DNA of 64,000 nt from Promerops cafer (taxonomy: Eukaryota > Chordata > Aves > Passeriformes > Nectariniidae): contig VZSE01002505.1 in NCBI GenBank assembly GCA_013398275.1, positions 62,001-126,000 of the forward strand, given 5' to 3'. The first letter of the stretch is position 1. Every line of letters starts with the position of its first letter. Under the pieces are notes generated by a model, which searched no databases, had not been told where the DNA came from, and was given only the letters and a program-made list of their open reading frames with translations. Of the stretch, positions 13,601 to 51,066 are shown one piece after another. The translations under genes were made by a program, and so were the position numbers.

Positions 13601-14631
13601 TTGGTTTCCAAGTGTTGAGAATTTAATGTGTGCCTGAGAGTATTTTTTTCTGTTCAGATAATTTGCAGGGGGTGGTGGTTTGTTTTGTTGTTTTTTTTTT
13701 TTTAATAAGAGCTTGCACCTCTGTGCCCTGCTGGATTGCTGTTTAAGGGAGCAGTGTTGGGGGGGCGTGGCTGCCTGTGGTCAGACACTCTCTTCAGTTC
13801 AGAGATTTTCTGTCGAATTTTTTTGCCTCAGGCTGATATTTTGTGAGACATGTTTTAACCATCTAAAAGAATGGTAAGATTTTCTCTGCATGGATACCAT
13901 AGACATGTTTTGGTGACTAATGAGTTCAGGAATGCAAGATACGTTACTGTCCTTGTGAAAGTCTGCCCAAATATCGTCATTGATGTGCCTTTGAAAATTG
14001 ACAGTTGCAACTTGCGTATGATCTGTGAAGATTTGCAAGAGTTCACAAAGTCAAGTCTCAAGTTTTCACTTCAGTGAGTACTTCGTGACTGAGCCTGTAC
14101 TTGTCTTTTCTGTAAGACAGCTCTTGAGATGAAGCAGAATCCACGTGTGTCAATCTTGCCAAGCTGTTATGTAGGCCCCACCCCAGGGTTCCTGGCTTTT
14201 CCTAAAAATGGATGCTTTCAGCGGATTTTAACTATTGAGCTGCAATATTTGAAGTGGGTAAAGGAAATCTCTCCTAGACTTTTACTGACAGAACTCCTGG
14301 CAGACAGGAGATTTAAAGAAAAAAGCTTCCTGATGCAAATGCAGAGGAATAAAAGCAATGATGTGGATTAGGGAAAGAAGATGGTGAGATTCAGATTGAA
14401 AAAACGATGGAGACAATTTGATGGAAGCTGAGGAGAGAACAGAAGAGAATGACTGAAGTGGAGGGAAGGAAGAGATTTGTGTTTGATGAAAACTAACTGG
14501 TTTTGAAAAAGCAAAGCAAATTAAAGCATGTTAGGAGGGTAGATTTGCAGGGTGGATGATAGATGAACAGCAAGATAGATGATGCTGTTGTAGATATATG
14601 CATTATTGAAATGATTATCAGAGAGCAGGTG

Positions 14632-14790
14632 AAGTTGGAAGGATTTTCAGAAATTATCTGGTTCAGGCTTGATCAAGGCAAGTCTCGTTTGCCCAGGTTG
14701 CCCAGGGCTGTGTCAAGTTGCTTTGAACCTCTGCAAAGATGGAGAGTCCATACCAATCTTAGCAATTTGTTCCTGTATTTGACATTACCA
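14632..14790 (-). mobile_element. CR1 LINE 3' fragment, minus strand
   Basis: Reads as the reverse complement of the CR1 segment just before its 3' end. On the + strand it contains TTGCCCAGGGCTGTGTCAAG, then AAGATGGAGAGTCCATACC and a TTTGTTCCTGTATTTGACA stretch. These match, with many substitutions, the standard avian CR1 pattern (cf. GTTGCCCAGGACTGTGTCC, AAGGATGGAGACTCCA, CTGTTCCAGTGTTTGACC). Divergence suggests an old copy. Confidence 0.75.
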
Positions 14791-16183
14791 AGTAATGCTG
14801 TAGCATCATTATCTCTGCTAGATTGACCCTTTTCTCTGCAACACAGGCCAACTCTACATCTTCCCTACATCTTTCCAGCCCTGTCTGGCTAGCCAGTGTT
14901 CTCCACTGGGGAGGAAGAGCAGAGCCTGGAAGGGAGCAGCACATCCACTTTTGGCTGAGGGTTCTCTTCCCTGCACAACAGAGTGACAGAGCAAAGCTGC
15001 TGTGTCCCTGCAGAGGGAGTGAAAGCTGGGGCTGGTGCTTGGGAGGACCCCAGTGCTCCAGCCCCTTGTGGGGATGTAATTCCAAGGTGGGTCTGAACGT
15101 GAACTGTTGACACAGAGAGGCAGGAAGGGGATAGACAATGGCATGAGAGGGTCATAGAACAGACCATCAGCAAGAGAAGACTTGGAGACTGGTTGCAGAA
15201 GGAGTTGGTGTGGCCATGGAAGTATTTTATATTGTTCTGACAAGAAGGATAGGATTGTATCTGGGAAGAGGCATGTCCTGGAAATTTGGTATCGTGATAG
15301 GACTGAAGAAGAAAATTGGTACATGGAGAAGGGATGGAGCTGGGGATAAGGAACTTAGTGGAAGGACAGAGGATTGAGAAAAGGATATGTTGTTAGTGAC
15401 CATGGAAAGGAGCTACAATTGGGAGAAACAGACTGCATTGCTGCTGAGTTCTTGCGTGAGATTGTATGATTGTCCAGATCCTCTGGAACAGAGGAAAGCT
15501 GTAGACATTGTTCTGTGTGCAGCAGTTCCCTTTAGCTTGTTTTCAGGGTGTGAGAGTTGATAGCCATGCTACAGTAACAAACACTGTGAAACAATTTAAA
15601 CAAATACTATTGCTTCTTCAGCCCTTGAATGTATCTGGCATTAAATTTCTTTTCCTTCCAAAGTAGCTACTCATCCCTTAAGCAATTAGTTCTGCTCAGC
15701 CTCTGTCAGAACTCTGCAGCTGTCTGCATGGACTGGCTCCCTCGCTGCCACCCAAAGGTGGGGGAAGAGCCATGAGTTCTGGAGGAAGGCAGATGATAGG
15801 AAAGGTTCTGGGGATCTTAAAAGATACTTTGTTTAAGAGAGGGAATCGTCCTCCAGTAGACCCAAAGTCTTTTGAGGTGTAGTCTGCTGGAATTGTTTCA
15901 CTCTCTAGTTCAAGTGAACACCTGTGGTTGAGAAGCCTTTCTTCTTTGCTGTGTGAAATGGTGTAGCTGTTTTGCAGCCTGCTTCCATGAGGTGTCCTGA
16001 AAAGTGAGTGCATGGAAAATGCTCACAATACAGACCTCTGTTAGCAGTCAGAGGACAGCCAGCCTCTGGGTGCCCTTAGCATATGATGCCAGAATTAGTT
16101 AATCTAACTTGCTACAAGCTGGTAGTACCTTCAGAAAAGCAGCCCTTGCAAGCTGGGCTGGATAAAACTCCTTTTGCTACTGG

Positions 16184-16290
16184 ATTTTTGTTGTTGTTGG
16201 TTTTTGTTTTGTTGGGTTTTTTTTTTTTTTTGAGTCTTTTTGGTGTGTTTTTTTTTTGAGGGGGGAGGGTTTTGCTTTGTTTTGTTTTTT
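16184..16290. repeat. T/G-rich low-complexity tract
   Basis: Runs of T broken by G (GTTGTTGTTGG, long T runs, GAGGGGGGAGGG, TTTGTTTTGTTTT). Simple-sequence DNA without coding content. Confidence 0.85.
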
Positions 16291-16480
16291 AAACTGCAAC
16301 AATTTTCTGATCTTCTTTGCTGCATAGTACATGAATGCTGGGCTGCTTTGCTTCTGTGCCTGCTTAGGCTGACTCTGTAGCTACATCGTGATTGATTTTT
16401 GGTTTGTGAGCAAACTGCTTCCTAAGTATAAGTTTTCTGCCTATTTTGAGATGGGGGGATGATAAATGAGTAGTAGGAAA

Positions 16481-16540
16481 AGAAGTTACTTTTCCAAACT
16501 CACAGGAATAGGTTGAACTCAGGCTCTCCTATGTCCTCAT
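16481..16540 (-). mobile_element. Possible MIR-type SINE relic
   Basis: The order AGTTACTTTTCCAAACTCAC, then GGTTGAACTCAGGCTCTCCT, resembles the minus strand of the MIR core (cf. TTGCCCAAGGTCACACAG followed by a GAACCCAGG-type segment). Short and diverged; identified from memory of the consensus only. Confidence 0.4.
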
Positions 16541-18158
16541 ACAATTCCTTGTCTCTTCGATTATAGTATCCAAACTTGCCTATTTCATTTTCTTCAGAGA
16601 CATCTCTATAAATGCAATTTAGTCTGGATGGCTTCTCCTTTTCATGTGTATTACATCTCCTTTAGAGGCCTCATTGTCTGTAAAAGCTTCTTTTCCTGAA
16701 AAGGATGTTGGGAAGAATTAGCCATCTTCTCTTGGATCCTAAAAAAATCCCCTCACACCCATTTTGAATTATATTTTAGTTTCTGTCTTAATTGTATCTT
16801 TTTGATGACAGTTGTTCAAGGTTCGAATTCCAGTATTTTAATTTCCTTAATGTTCCAGAGAGAAATTATGAGGACATTCATCTTGGAAGGCATATTTCTT
16901 ACAGAATTATGCAGTGATAATTAGTAATGTTTTGGGGTTTTTGTATGATCTTCAATGTAACATATGAAAAAAGCAGGAGGCTTAAAACTTTCCCAAAGGT
17001 ACCCTTGCTTTCCACTTCCTTTGTTAAGCTGTATCTGTTCCATTAACTGGAAATAAGAAACTTAGCCTGCTGCTCTAGGAAAAAGTCTGGCTCACTATAT
17101 ATGCTTGGATGTATTTGGAAAATACTGCTTGGGTGTAATTTTCAACTAAATTAGTGTAGCAACCTTTTTAAATACTGTAGGCACACTGGAGTACCTACAT
17201 GGTCTAATTTTGTGCTCCTTATTCCTTAGTTTTGAGAGAAGTACAATTTTCTCAGCAGTCTTTGAGACTGTTGATGAATTGCTTATTCAAGAGCAGATTT
17301 CTGGACTGTAGAGGTAAAAATAGTTAAATATATTTATAAAGGTAATCATAAATAAATTAAACACCTAGATTATTCTTCTCAGCCTTGAATTATAAACCAG
17401 CAGGTCATAGAACCACACTGGGATTAAAAGGTGTGATGTGATCTCCCATATTAAAACATGCCTGGGTAAAGATGTGAGCATGCAAAGGGATGGCTCTGTC
17501 TGGTTCTGTGAGATACAGCAGTCACTCCCTGATCACTGTCCTTTTGTCTAATTAACAAATTTTATCATGGGATACTTCATTATTTTAAAGGACAGATTGT
17601 TTTGTTTTGGTTGGTTTTTTATTTAAACAGAAACCTTTCTGGAAAATCTAGGGAAATAGTTGAATTGTTCAGTTAGACTCTTGCAGTGTGTCATTGTTTT
17701 TAAACCTCTTACTGGCACTGGAGAGATCTTTGATTTATACAGATAAAGCCCTGCTGTAGTCATAGGTGACTATGGGTGAATTGTCAGCTTTATTTCAATT
17801 CTGGGGACAAATAGGTATCATTACCTGTACTGTCATTACCAGCATTATTCCTTGTACATTGGCTAAATCATTTATATTTAACTGAAATTTAAATGTGGTT
17901 GATGCACTTAATATAAAAACTGCTAGCTGAAGTCCTTAACATCTAAGTTAATTGAGGTAGTAATACTGATCTATTTCAGATAACTCTTATTCCTTCAAAG
18001 TATTTTCCAGATAAATCAATTTTTGCATCTATTTTGTGCAAAACATAACATAAAATATTTGTAGCAGCTGTATAAAAATGACATTAAACTGGGATTACGT
18101 AGTACTGGTTCTGTATTTCAATTTTCTGTTTTTTGTATACTTTCTCTCTAGATAGACA

Positions 18159-42549
<24,391 letters not shown>

Positions 42550-43270
42550 CTTCTAAAACTGCTACCAGAACAATAGAGTGAAAGGTATTTTATTTTCAAC
42601 CAACAAAGGTCCATGCCAGCAACAGCCCGTGAAAACTTTGAAGTCCCCCACTCACTGATACTGTGTACACATTTTATGCAAGAGTGAAGAACATTTTCTA
42701 AGTTTTGTGTACATAACCCTTGGAATGGACTGACATCATCTACTTCCAACCGTTGCATTCAGGAATATGGAATTAGGATTATATAGTAAACTTCCTTGTT
42801 ATCCTTTCATCAGATTTCAGACTGGTCTACAAGCAAGTAAAAACCAGAAGTATTGGAATTAATTTTTAATGTCATGTACAAATAATGAAGGCATTACTGA
42901 AGATTTCAGCTGTTTAAATAACCATTTCAGGAACCCTTACAAGTAATAAAGGCAACAAAGCCTTTTTAAATTGCATTCCATTAATGGAAACGTCTTGGAT
43001 TTTGAGCCTACTACTGTAAATCTTCGTATTTTGATTTGTTTCATACAAATTTGAATACTCTTTAGATTATCTACCCCATCTCATTCATTGTAAATACAGA
43101 CTGTTAATGCTGGAAGTGCTAATTATATTATCTTTAAATTGGATTATGTACAAAGAACTGGTTGTTCAATATTAAAGAAAGTAAATCTAATGATTTTGCT
43201 TCCTTACATATTTTACTTAAGATGTTACTCTCAAATTATTATGCAATAAAATATAGCAAGATTGTATTGT
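42550..43270 (+). other. ZNF143: ZNF143 3' UTR (inferred extent)
   Basis: AT-rich. AATAAA signals occur at 42945-42950 and 43245-43250; I take the second as the main one. A Pumilio-type TGTAAATA lies at 43089-43096. Confidence 0.6.
43245..43250 (+). terminator. ZNF143: Likely polyadenylation signal of ZNF143
   Basis: AATAAA about 700 bases after the stop, with T/G-rich sequence (ATTGTATTGTTT, then TTGTCGTGTGAC) downstream. The proximal AATAAA at 42945 is an alternative. Confidence 0.5.
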
Positions 43271-46200
43271 TTAGATAGGATGATATTGTCGTGTGACATA
43301 CTGTTTTACTTTTTACTGAGACTGAAGTTCAAATTATTTATTTACGGCCTTGTATAAATTTTTCCAAAGTTTATTTATCATAAACTTAATTTTTTGGCAT
43401 TAATTTTGATTGTAGTCCACTATAGTGTATTAAGCAAATACTGGTTATAGTTAATTCAGACATTCTAAAACACTACAAGAGTGATTTTCACTAAAAGGTG
43501 AAGTTACCCATTTTCAAGAGAACTGTTTTCAAATGGTGCATTTGCAGCAAAAGTACAAGTACTAATAGTCTATTTTCAACAGTTCTGAGTGCCTGCTGCT
43601 ACCATTCAGTACCTAGGATGTGCTGATAATCAGTGCTTTCGAAAATCAGGACACAAGTTACTAGAAAAAAGGGATTAATGATGATGTAAGTACAATGCTC
43701 CTCTCCAACTATCATTCTGTAAGGGAAAAAAATCCATTGTAGATATATCTAACACACACAGCAAAAGGTAACTTTCATTTTTTTTTAATATGAAGAAGTG
43801 TTTTTACTCTTGTCTTGTTAGCAAGCTGGTTAAGCAATTTAAAAATTTTTGGCTTCCTGTAAGATTCGGTGTTTATTTTAGATTAGTGTCAAGAGCACTT
43901 CTGAAATTGAAGCCTCACCTTTTGCCTTCTCAAGGGAAGGACTGAACATCCTCTGGACAAAATCTTTATTAAGGAATCCCAAGTATTGTGAAGTGTACAT
44001 CCTAAACGAAAAAATAAAGTCCATAACTAAGTACCTTGAGGTATTTGACCTCAAAGGCCAAGTTTGAATAGAATGAGCCAATTTATTGTGAATTACTATG
44101 TCAGTGTGGGTTGCAGTCTTTTATGTTTTCTACACAGAAGCCAGCTGTAAAGTGCAGTGAGAGAATACAGTACTGTGGGATAGATGGGGACAAAGCAAAG
44201 GCTATTCTCTGCATAAATTACAAAGTAAAACTTGGAAACATTTAGGTTGTCTGTAACTTTTGTATAGGATTGAGATTGCTTGCTCACTTAGGTGCCAGTT
44301 TTCCTGAAATGTTGTAAATCTTGGTATCCCATGGAGATAAATGTACTATGCAAGGAGGATTAATTGCCTGTCAACTAGATCAGTTTCTTAGTACTTATCA
44401 CCTTTTAGAAATTAAAGTTGTATCATTTGACGTGAATGTTCAAGGTTTTTTTTTTTCTTAAATTTCATTGCTAATAGTTTCTGGAAACGGTGGCTGGAAC
44501 GATGGCTTTGACTTAGCAAAGAAATAACTTCAGTTCTTACTTCTTCTCATTTCCCAGGACATTTCCTGACCACTGTACAAATGTGAGTATTCTTTCTCTT
44601 CCATACAAGTTGGTTTGCTGCAAGGTGTTCATTCTCAACCAGCTCAGTCAGGAAAACTGTAGTATTTTAAAAATTGTTTCTGTGACTGTTACCTTGCCAG
44701 TTACTCTTGCAAAACTCCCAAGTCAAAGGTGGTGCTTCCACGTTCTGCTAGCTACCTCTGCAAAGGAAAACTTACTGAATAAAATAGGTAGAGTGACCTA
44801 GACTGCTTAGTGTTTAAAGAAAAGCTGAGGTGATTATGTGTGCCTTAGCTGCAAGGCTTGCCTTCATAACAAACTCATCTTCTGTGTGCAGAGACCTTGG
44901 TGGTTTTTCCCTCCTGCTTCCATTCAGCCAGGAGTGGAAGGAGCTGTTTTGGTAGCTGATGCTGCATGTTGGCATCGGGAGGTCCTGTAGTGGAGTTTAG
45001 ACAGGACAAGATCAGGTTAGATAGACAGGAAAACTGGCAAAAAGGATTTCAGGAGGAGGAAGCAAAGAATGTGACAGGACTGGGTGTTTGGCAGTAGAAA
45101 TCTCTATACTTTACCCACAGATTCTACCCCTCTTTCGAAAGTTGTCTCAAAAGGAATGCTTTGGCACACTGGAAAGAAGTAACTTGGAAAAGATGAACCC
45201 TGTGAAGTCAATCAGCTCAGTATATCACTGCCTTTTACAGCCTGATTCCCACATTTCCAGTCACGATTTTTTATCTTGTATTTCAATTCAGGGCCTATAC
45301 CAATTCCCCCATGAAGGAATAAGCCCCAAGTCTTTCCAGACCTCGCAGTCAGCTTTTCCTTTTTAAGTATTTCTCCAGTTTTTCCCCATGGTGGCCTTTG
45401 CTTTACCGTAGTTTAGTGCCTCTTCTGATAGTAAAAGAGGTGATTATTTTCGGTGCTCCAGGCTGGTGACCTATTGTGCCAGACACACTCTGCATAACAA
45501 CAGGACGGCTTTTACCCTAAAGGGCTAATGATTTTCCTAAGAGTAAATCCTGCTGCAAACAGCCTTCATCGCTGCTGCTGCGATTAACCCCAGCTCAGCT
45601 GACCGATACCGCAGACCGGGGTGTGAGACAGGCACGTGGTGTCTGCTCCGCACAGGGGCCGGCGGGGCTCAGGGACCTCATGAACGAGGGCTGGGCCGGC
45701 AAGGCCGTTCCTCCTAAACTTTGCTCTCGCCCCTGACCCTCCTCACCCCTCAAATCCTGCCGGCATTTGTCCCACTGGCTGCTCTGGTTTCTGCCGGGAT
45801 TGCGCTGTAGCAGAGACATCCCTCTGCACTGCTGTGCTCTTCCCAGTGTGCCCGGGGAGCCTTCCCCAGGGACAGGAAGCCATTTAATCGTCGTTAGGCA
45901 CCACGGAAGGATGGTGGGCAGTAAGGATCTGATCGAAAATGTTTCTGAGTCTGGCAACTCCAGCTCTACAGCTGTCGAGATTTGTCAGACTCTACGCCTT
46001 AAGCTGACCAAGATGCAGAAGCGCCCCATAACAAACCTGTTCTCTCTGAGTTTGTCACTGAGTGGAAACAAATTTTCTGTGTAGTTTTCAAACAGCACAG
46101 GTGAAATTTCATTAATATTTGGGTGGCATGCAAACTGATTTTCTTAAGCAGTAAGGTTTTGAGAGACTGGGAACATCAGGTAACTTGTGTCCTGTTCAGC

Positions 46201-49200
46201 TCTTAACTTAGAGTTGTCTGAAGCTTTAAAAAATGTATTTATTCAGCATGCATCATTTTTGTCTTGAAAAAATGGAAATGGCCTTGTCTTTGCAGATGCA
46301 TAAAATCAAACTCCAGCCCCTTGTTTACAATAAGGTACTCCTACTTTTTTATTTGCAAAGTATATATTTGAACACCAATTTCCCAAAAGTATCCTGTGCT
46401 CTATGGATAAAAACCTTCTAAAGCATAGACACCTGTGACAACAAAACAAAAATCAAGAGGCATTTTCAGTTCTTTTGTTGGAGGTAGTAAATTGCACTCA
46501 AACTGAGGCAGAGAAGCAAGCATTTTTCCTTGTTGTGTTATGTGTATTGTAAAATGTCCCATCAGTTTGGCATTCCTTTGATTCTATTTTTCATTCTGCT
46601 GGTGAAGTTCACTTGGCCAGAGGAATATCTAACAATCTCATTAGGCCATCACCATTAGCACTAAGTGGTTGACACCTTACTGCTATCAGGAACAGGGTGA
46701 TACCAGACTTTGTAACTGAGGGTTATATTCAAAGCAGACTTTAATTATCCCAATCAACATGCAAGCTTATATCAATTATCCTAATAAACATAGAAGCCTA
46801 TATCAATAAGTGAGCTCTTGGTCCTACACAGTCTGTGTATTTATCTCTGCTGGAAAAGTGATCCCCTTAAATCCAATCCATCTGAAGTTCTGAAACAATT
46901 AGAGATTTTCCTTGGGTCATTACTGTTCTGTTTAATTATTTGCAGCATTTTGCTCAAAGGAATGACAAACCATTTACACTTTCAGGGCACCAGTAACTGT
47001 GTGGAACTTTTCCTGTATGTAAAAAGTATCTTATGTGGGTGTCAAAACCCCCAGTGTTTTCCCCTTTCATTTAAATCCATCATCAGCATTTAGGCTGATT
47101 GGCTGCTGCTTTTTACTTACTTTTCAAGAGACTTTCAGACTCTCCATCGTGTAACTGGTTGGCTCTGTAGAATTTGCTGAGAGGTTCCTGAACAGGCATT
47201 TTAGTGAGGCAAGACAAGGGAAAGAGGCTGACTTCCCAACATCTGGCAGGCCTGCTGGCATAACACAAACTACCCACATGGATGTAAAAAGCTCCTGGAG
47301 ATACAACAATGGTCCAAAGCTACATCTCCAGTGGGGTTTTTTTCCTGCTGTAGTGCTAATTCAGATTTGAATGTAGGTTGTAATGACTGAAAAATCAGAA
47401 ATTGCAAGAATGTTTTGTGGGACTGATGGGATTAACTGCTTTTTGTTTTTAAACAGATATGTTCAAGACAGTAAGAGACACATTTTTTAAAAATCCTTTT
47501 TATCTGCACACCTAAAAATGTTTGTAAAATGTCTTACCTTAAATGATGCACATAAGAGATTATTAAAAGAAGAGTAGTAGATTTGAAAAAAGGCCCAGTA
47601 CCTCTTTTATGGTTTTGCATGTTCCCTGAAGGAGAAAAAGGAAACAGGTTAGTGATAGAGGTAAATTAGTAGTGTAGTGATTACTTAGTTTCTCTGCATT
47701 AGACATTGTGAGGTTTTTAATTGCTGGTACAAAATCTTTCTATTTTGAAAATTTTAACCTGGCCTCAACAGAGGAATGGGACGTTCTAATTGTACCTGTT
47801 TCAGTCATGGCAATCATTTTGTCTCTTCCAATTTTCAGATGTTTTGGAGGAAATTTCTTACCTGAATACAACTCTCAGGAACAGATTGTTTTGCCATTTT
47901 CTTGTTAAGCAGATTTCAAGTGTTAAGAGGCAGACTTAAAAGCAAAAAAGGGAGTCACTAAAAATGTCATGAGTGTGTGCTCTCATAGTCATAGAGAATT
48001 ACTGAATTGTATGTGACTGCATGGCACAACCTGTACTTTTTTAATGTACTTTGTACATTTTAACTTCTGAGTACCTTCAGATCTTCCCTGAAATTCCTAG
48101 ATTTTGGATCCAGCAGCTGTTCTTTACTTTATGGAAACCCTGGTGCTGTCAAATTCCCCTTTCTATTCTCCACCTTGTTCTCTTGCTGTTATTATTTAGA
48201 GTTCCTGGGTGAATAAATCCCTCAGAAGTGTTCTCTCTGCCTGCAGACTGTAGACTAAAAAGAGAACAAGGACTGGCAGCATCAGCTGTTGGCATGTCTT
48301 TGGATATACAAAGTCCATTTTTGATGGGAAACTCATTTAACTCTGGACCTTGTAATTGAAGAGAAAGAGGTTGCCAGCTAACAGCAGCTGTTAGCAGCAC
48401 AACCTCAGATAAAATAATCTTTAAACTGCTCACCTTTAGGCTGCCAGTGGCCCAGACACAACATCTCGCAGTCGGCACACTCCCGCTGGGACCTGTTGTC
48501 CCTGGATATGCCAAGTCTTGTGTGAACACTGGAATGCCATGGCTGGCCCTGGTGATAAGCACACTGGTCCCTGGGTACCTGCTGAAAACCAAGATAAAAG
48601 CTGGGAAAACAGCAGGGATCTCTCTCTGCTCTCAGTTCTCCACCAACGGCCTTGGCACAGGTGGCTGTAATGTTTCTGTTTTTCATAAAAGCAACTTCAC
48701 CTTCTTCCTCTTCTGCTCTTTTGCTCTGTTTATGCCTCTCATGATAAGGTGAACTCTCATAATAAGGTGAATTATGCTGGCTGATGTAGAATGGGTTTCA
48801 GACAGATTTTGGCAGAACTCTTCCAGTTTGATGGAAGTGGTTTTGGAGGATTCCAGATGAGCTTGCAAGTGCAGGAATCCTGACAAGATGGCAATGCCAC
48901 TTCTCCGGCAGTTCTGACAGCCAGACAAATTGGCCATTGTTCTATTTCTTCCCCATTCATCATTCTTTGACTTCCCCTGCTGCCCACAAAAGTTGGGAAC
49001 AATGGTTTCCTTGAGCTTGAAAACTCCCTAGTTAAAAGCAGCTGTTTGCCTGTGAGTGTGTACTGCTCCAGATAAATATTTCTAGTAGCAAAATCTTCAG
49101 TGCACCTTAAAACCAAGTATTATAAAAAGGAAAAGAAGCCAATTTTACAAATATATATCCTGAAAATTGTTAAAAAACCACTCAAATTTGTAGGAATATC

Positions 49201-50990
49201 AGGCACTGCCTAGCCATCAGTTTGTGCTGTTACATGTATTGGAAGAACCAGGGCTTGAGTCTGCAAGATCTGTAGCAGTTCAAAGGTGCAATTTAATCAG
49301 CTTCAGAGAGTTTGGGATGATTTGACTCAGAGAGTGTGGTACAGTGGAAGCCTGCAGCCTGCAGAGCTCCTCCTCACTCAGCTTTTTCCTCCTGTGGTGA
49401 TGGCCATTGCTCAAGTGCTCTCTGGGAGGGAATTGGCTCTGTGGGGCTCTTTAGCCAGGCTGCTCCTCGGGCTTCTCATGCTCATTACAGGTGTCACAGG
49501 GGACAGGGGAGCAGAGTTCCACACTCAGTCTGGGCAAAAGTCATCTCTTCAACACAACTGTTCATGGTCCTATCAGACTACAGCAAAAGAACAATGGGTG
49601 CAAGTTCAGAGCAGCACGTATGCAGAGCCTGTGAACTCTTACATAGCAGCTGTGCATTTTGTTAGCTACATATTTATTCAGTACTTCCCTTTCTTAATTG
49701 CTTTCAGATTGGAAATAAACTTTCTTTTAAAATCATTGTGTACCTGTTGTTTCCTTATTTCTCTATTCCTTTTTTTCCTTTCCTCTCCTATCTTTCTTCT
49801 CTTCAGAAATACTTTCTTCTCTGTACAAGCTCTGAACTGTTCCACTCGATTTTGTCCCACTAAAGTGTTCCAGTGATTGGTAAGTCATTGGTTAAACTCA
49901 GTTACAACAGGGCTTCTGAACTTCAGTTTGTCACTTGCTGTCACCAAGTGCCTGTGTCTGTAGTCTCCAGAAAGCATGAGTTACATTAGGTTGAGTTTGG
50001 GAAGGTAAACTGCAGGCTTTGACATTACAGGAAGGAGGGCTTTATTGAAAGCTTACAGTCTTTAAACTTTTTCAAAGAAAAGGAAACCTCATACACGACT
50101 GAAGCAAGCCATAGATACTGGCTGGGAAGTTTTGAGTCACTTTATAAGAATTGCTTTGCATCTCCCTCTGTGGGCTCTGAATGGAGAAAGAGGTGGTGGA
50201 GATTCTATTTTTAAATAGTCTTCTCTTACATGATCTGTTCTAAAACTTGAATGCTTCAGTAAGTACTTGCTATACAGGGCATCTCATTTTAAAAAATGAA
50301 TATTTTCAATGGGATGTTAGTGTGGTTCTAAATTATTGCACACCAAATGTGTCTATACTTGACTTGATGCAGCCCTATCTCTGTCCCATTTTCATGGGTT
50401 ATGTTGGCTACTTTCAGTTTTCTGAAACCTGTTTTCAGTTTTCTCCAAAATGTAAATCTCAAAACTTGTGTTCCTGCGGCTCATCACTGCTTGTCCTAAA
50501 ACCAGGACAGCTCTCTACAAAGAAACAGGAGTGTGCCGTGGGCAGCACATGAGGATTTGCCTGCCGGGCAAGGAGGGGGAGCTCTGCGGAGGAGGCCGGA
50601 GAGTGCTGCAGCGTCCGAGCATCGCAGCGCGCTCAGCTCTGAGGTGAATCCCGGCACTGCCGGCATGGCCGGGGATGCTCTGCGTGGCTGGAGAGCCTGC
50701 GGCAGCCGAGAGGGGCTCAACAGGCACACGCAGCCGGCTTGCTTTGGTTCTTTGGGGCTCCCGTGGCTGGGAAAAAACCCTATTTTTTCATGTGCTTTGT
50801 TACCCAAGAAGTTCGTTGTAAGGCGATTTGGTTCAGAAGAGAAGGGCAGGTTTATTAGTTATTATTTATTAGTAAGGGTGTGACCAGACAGAAAAGGTAG
50901 CCAGGAGGCAAAGCGTGGCACCTGTAGGGAGGCACGTCTGACAAACAGCATCCACCATGCATGGCCTTTGCTGCGCTGGGGCTGAGTCCG
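43271..50990. other. ZNF143-WEE1 intergenic region
   Basis: About 7.7 kb. Mostly AT-rich without recognised genes. Contents: an imperfect 31-bp tandem repeat (46743-46804), a CpG-rich patch (45560-46050) and a smaller one at 50520-50720 leading toward the WEE1 promoter. An open frame of 196 codons (49286-49876) and one of 147 codons on the minus strand (48149-48592) have no recognisable domains. Confidence 0.7.
46743..46804. repeat. 31-bp imperfect tandem duplication
   Basis: Two adjacent copies of a unit starting AATTATCC and ending CTTATATC or CCTATATC, period 31, with a few substitutions. Confidence 0.8.
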
Positions 50991-51060
50991 CTTGAAGTGT
51001 CTTACAGGAGTGAACAGCGCGGGCTGCGCTGCGGCTCCTGCGCGCTCCTGCCCTTTAAAC

Positions 51061-51066
51061 CACGTG
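51061..51066 (+). promoter_or_regulatory. WEE1: E-box CACGTG upstream of WEE1
   Basis: Perfect palindromic CACGTG in the context AAACCACGTGCAGCC, 314 bases before the gap that hides WEE1 exon 1. Mammalian Wee1 is a known CLOCK-BMAL1 target through promoter E-boxes of this sequence, so the site is plausible; occupancy here is an inference. Confidence 0.5.

Larger units (their letters stand above)
6831..18151 (+). other. ZNF143: ZNF143 intron 1 (5' UTR intron)
   Basis: About 11.3 kb between the promoter island and the first coding exon. It contains a 21-bp tandem duplication (8424-8465), a (TAA)6 microsatellite (10677-10695), a minus-strand CR1 fragment (14632-14790), a T/G-rich low-complexity tract (16184-16290) and a possible MIR relic (16481-16540). 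GC-richer patches at 8000-8700, 13200-13350 and 14820-15150 hold open frames of up to 156 codons on the minus strand, but none has recognisable protein content. No other exon was identified. Confidence 0.7.

Noticed and set aside
14759..15324. Minus-strand open frames of up to 156 codons in ZNF143 intron 1
   Set aside because: No recognisable domain; the frames overlap one another in a GC-richer block that is poor in stop codons.
17403..17450. Possible CR1 tail, minus strand (TCATAGAACCACACTGGGATT)
   Set aside because: Resembles the usual CATAGAATCAC start, but the following bases diverge too much to call.
48149..48592. 147-codon minus-strand open frame upstream of WEE1
   Set aside because: No recognisable content, promoter or splice structure.
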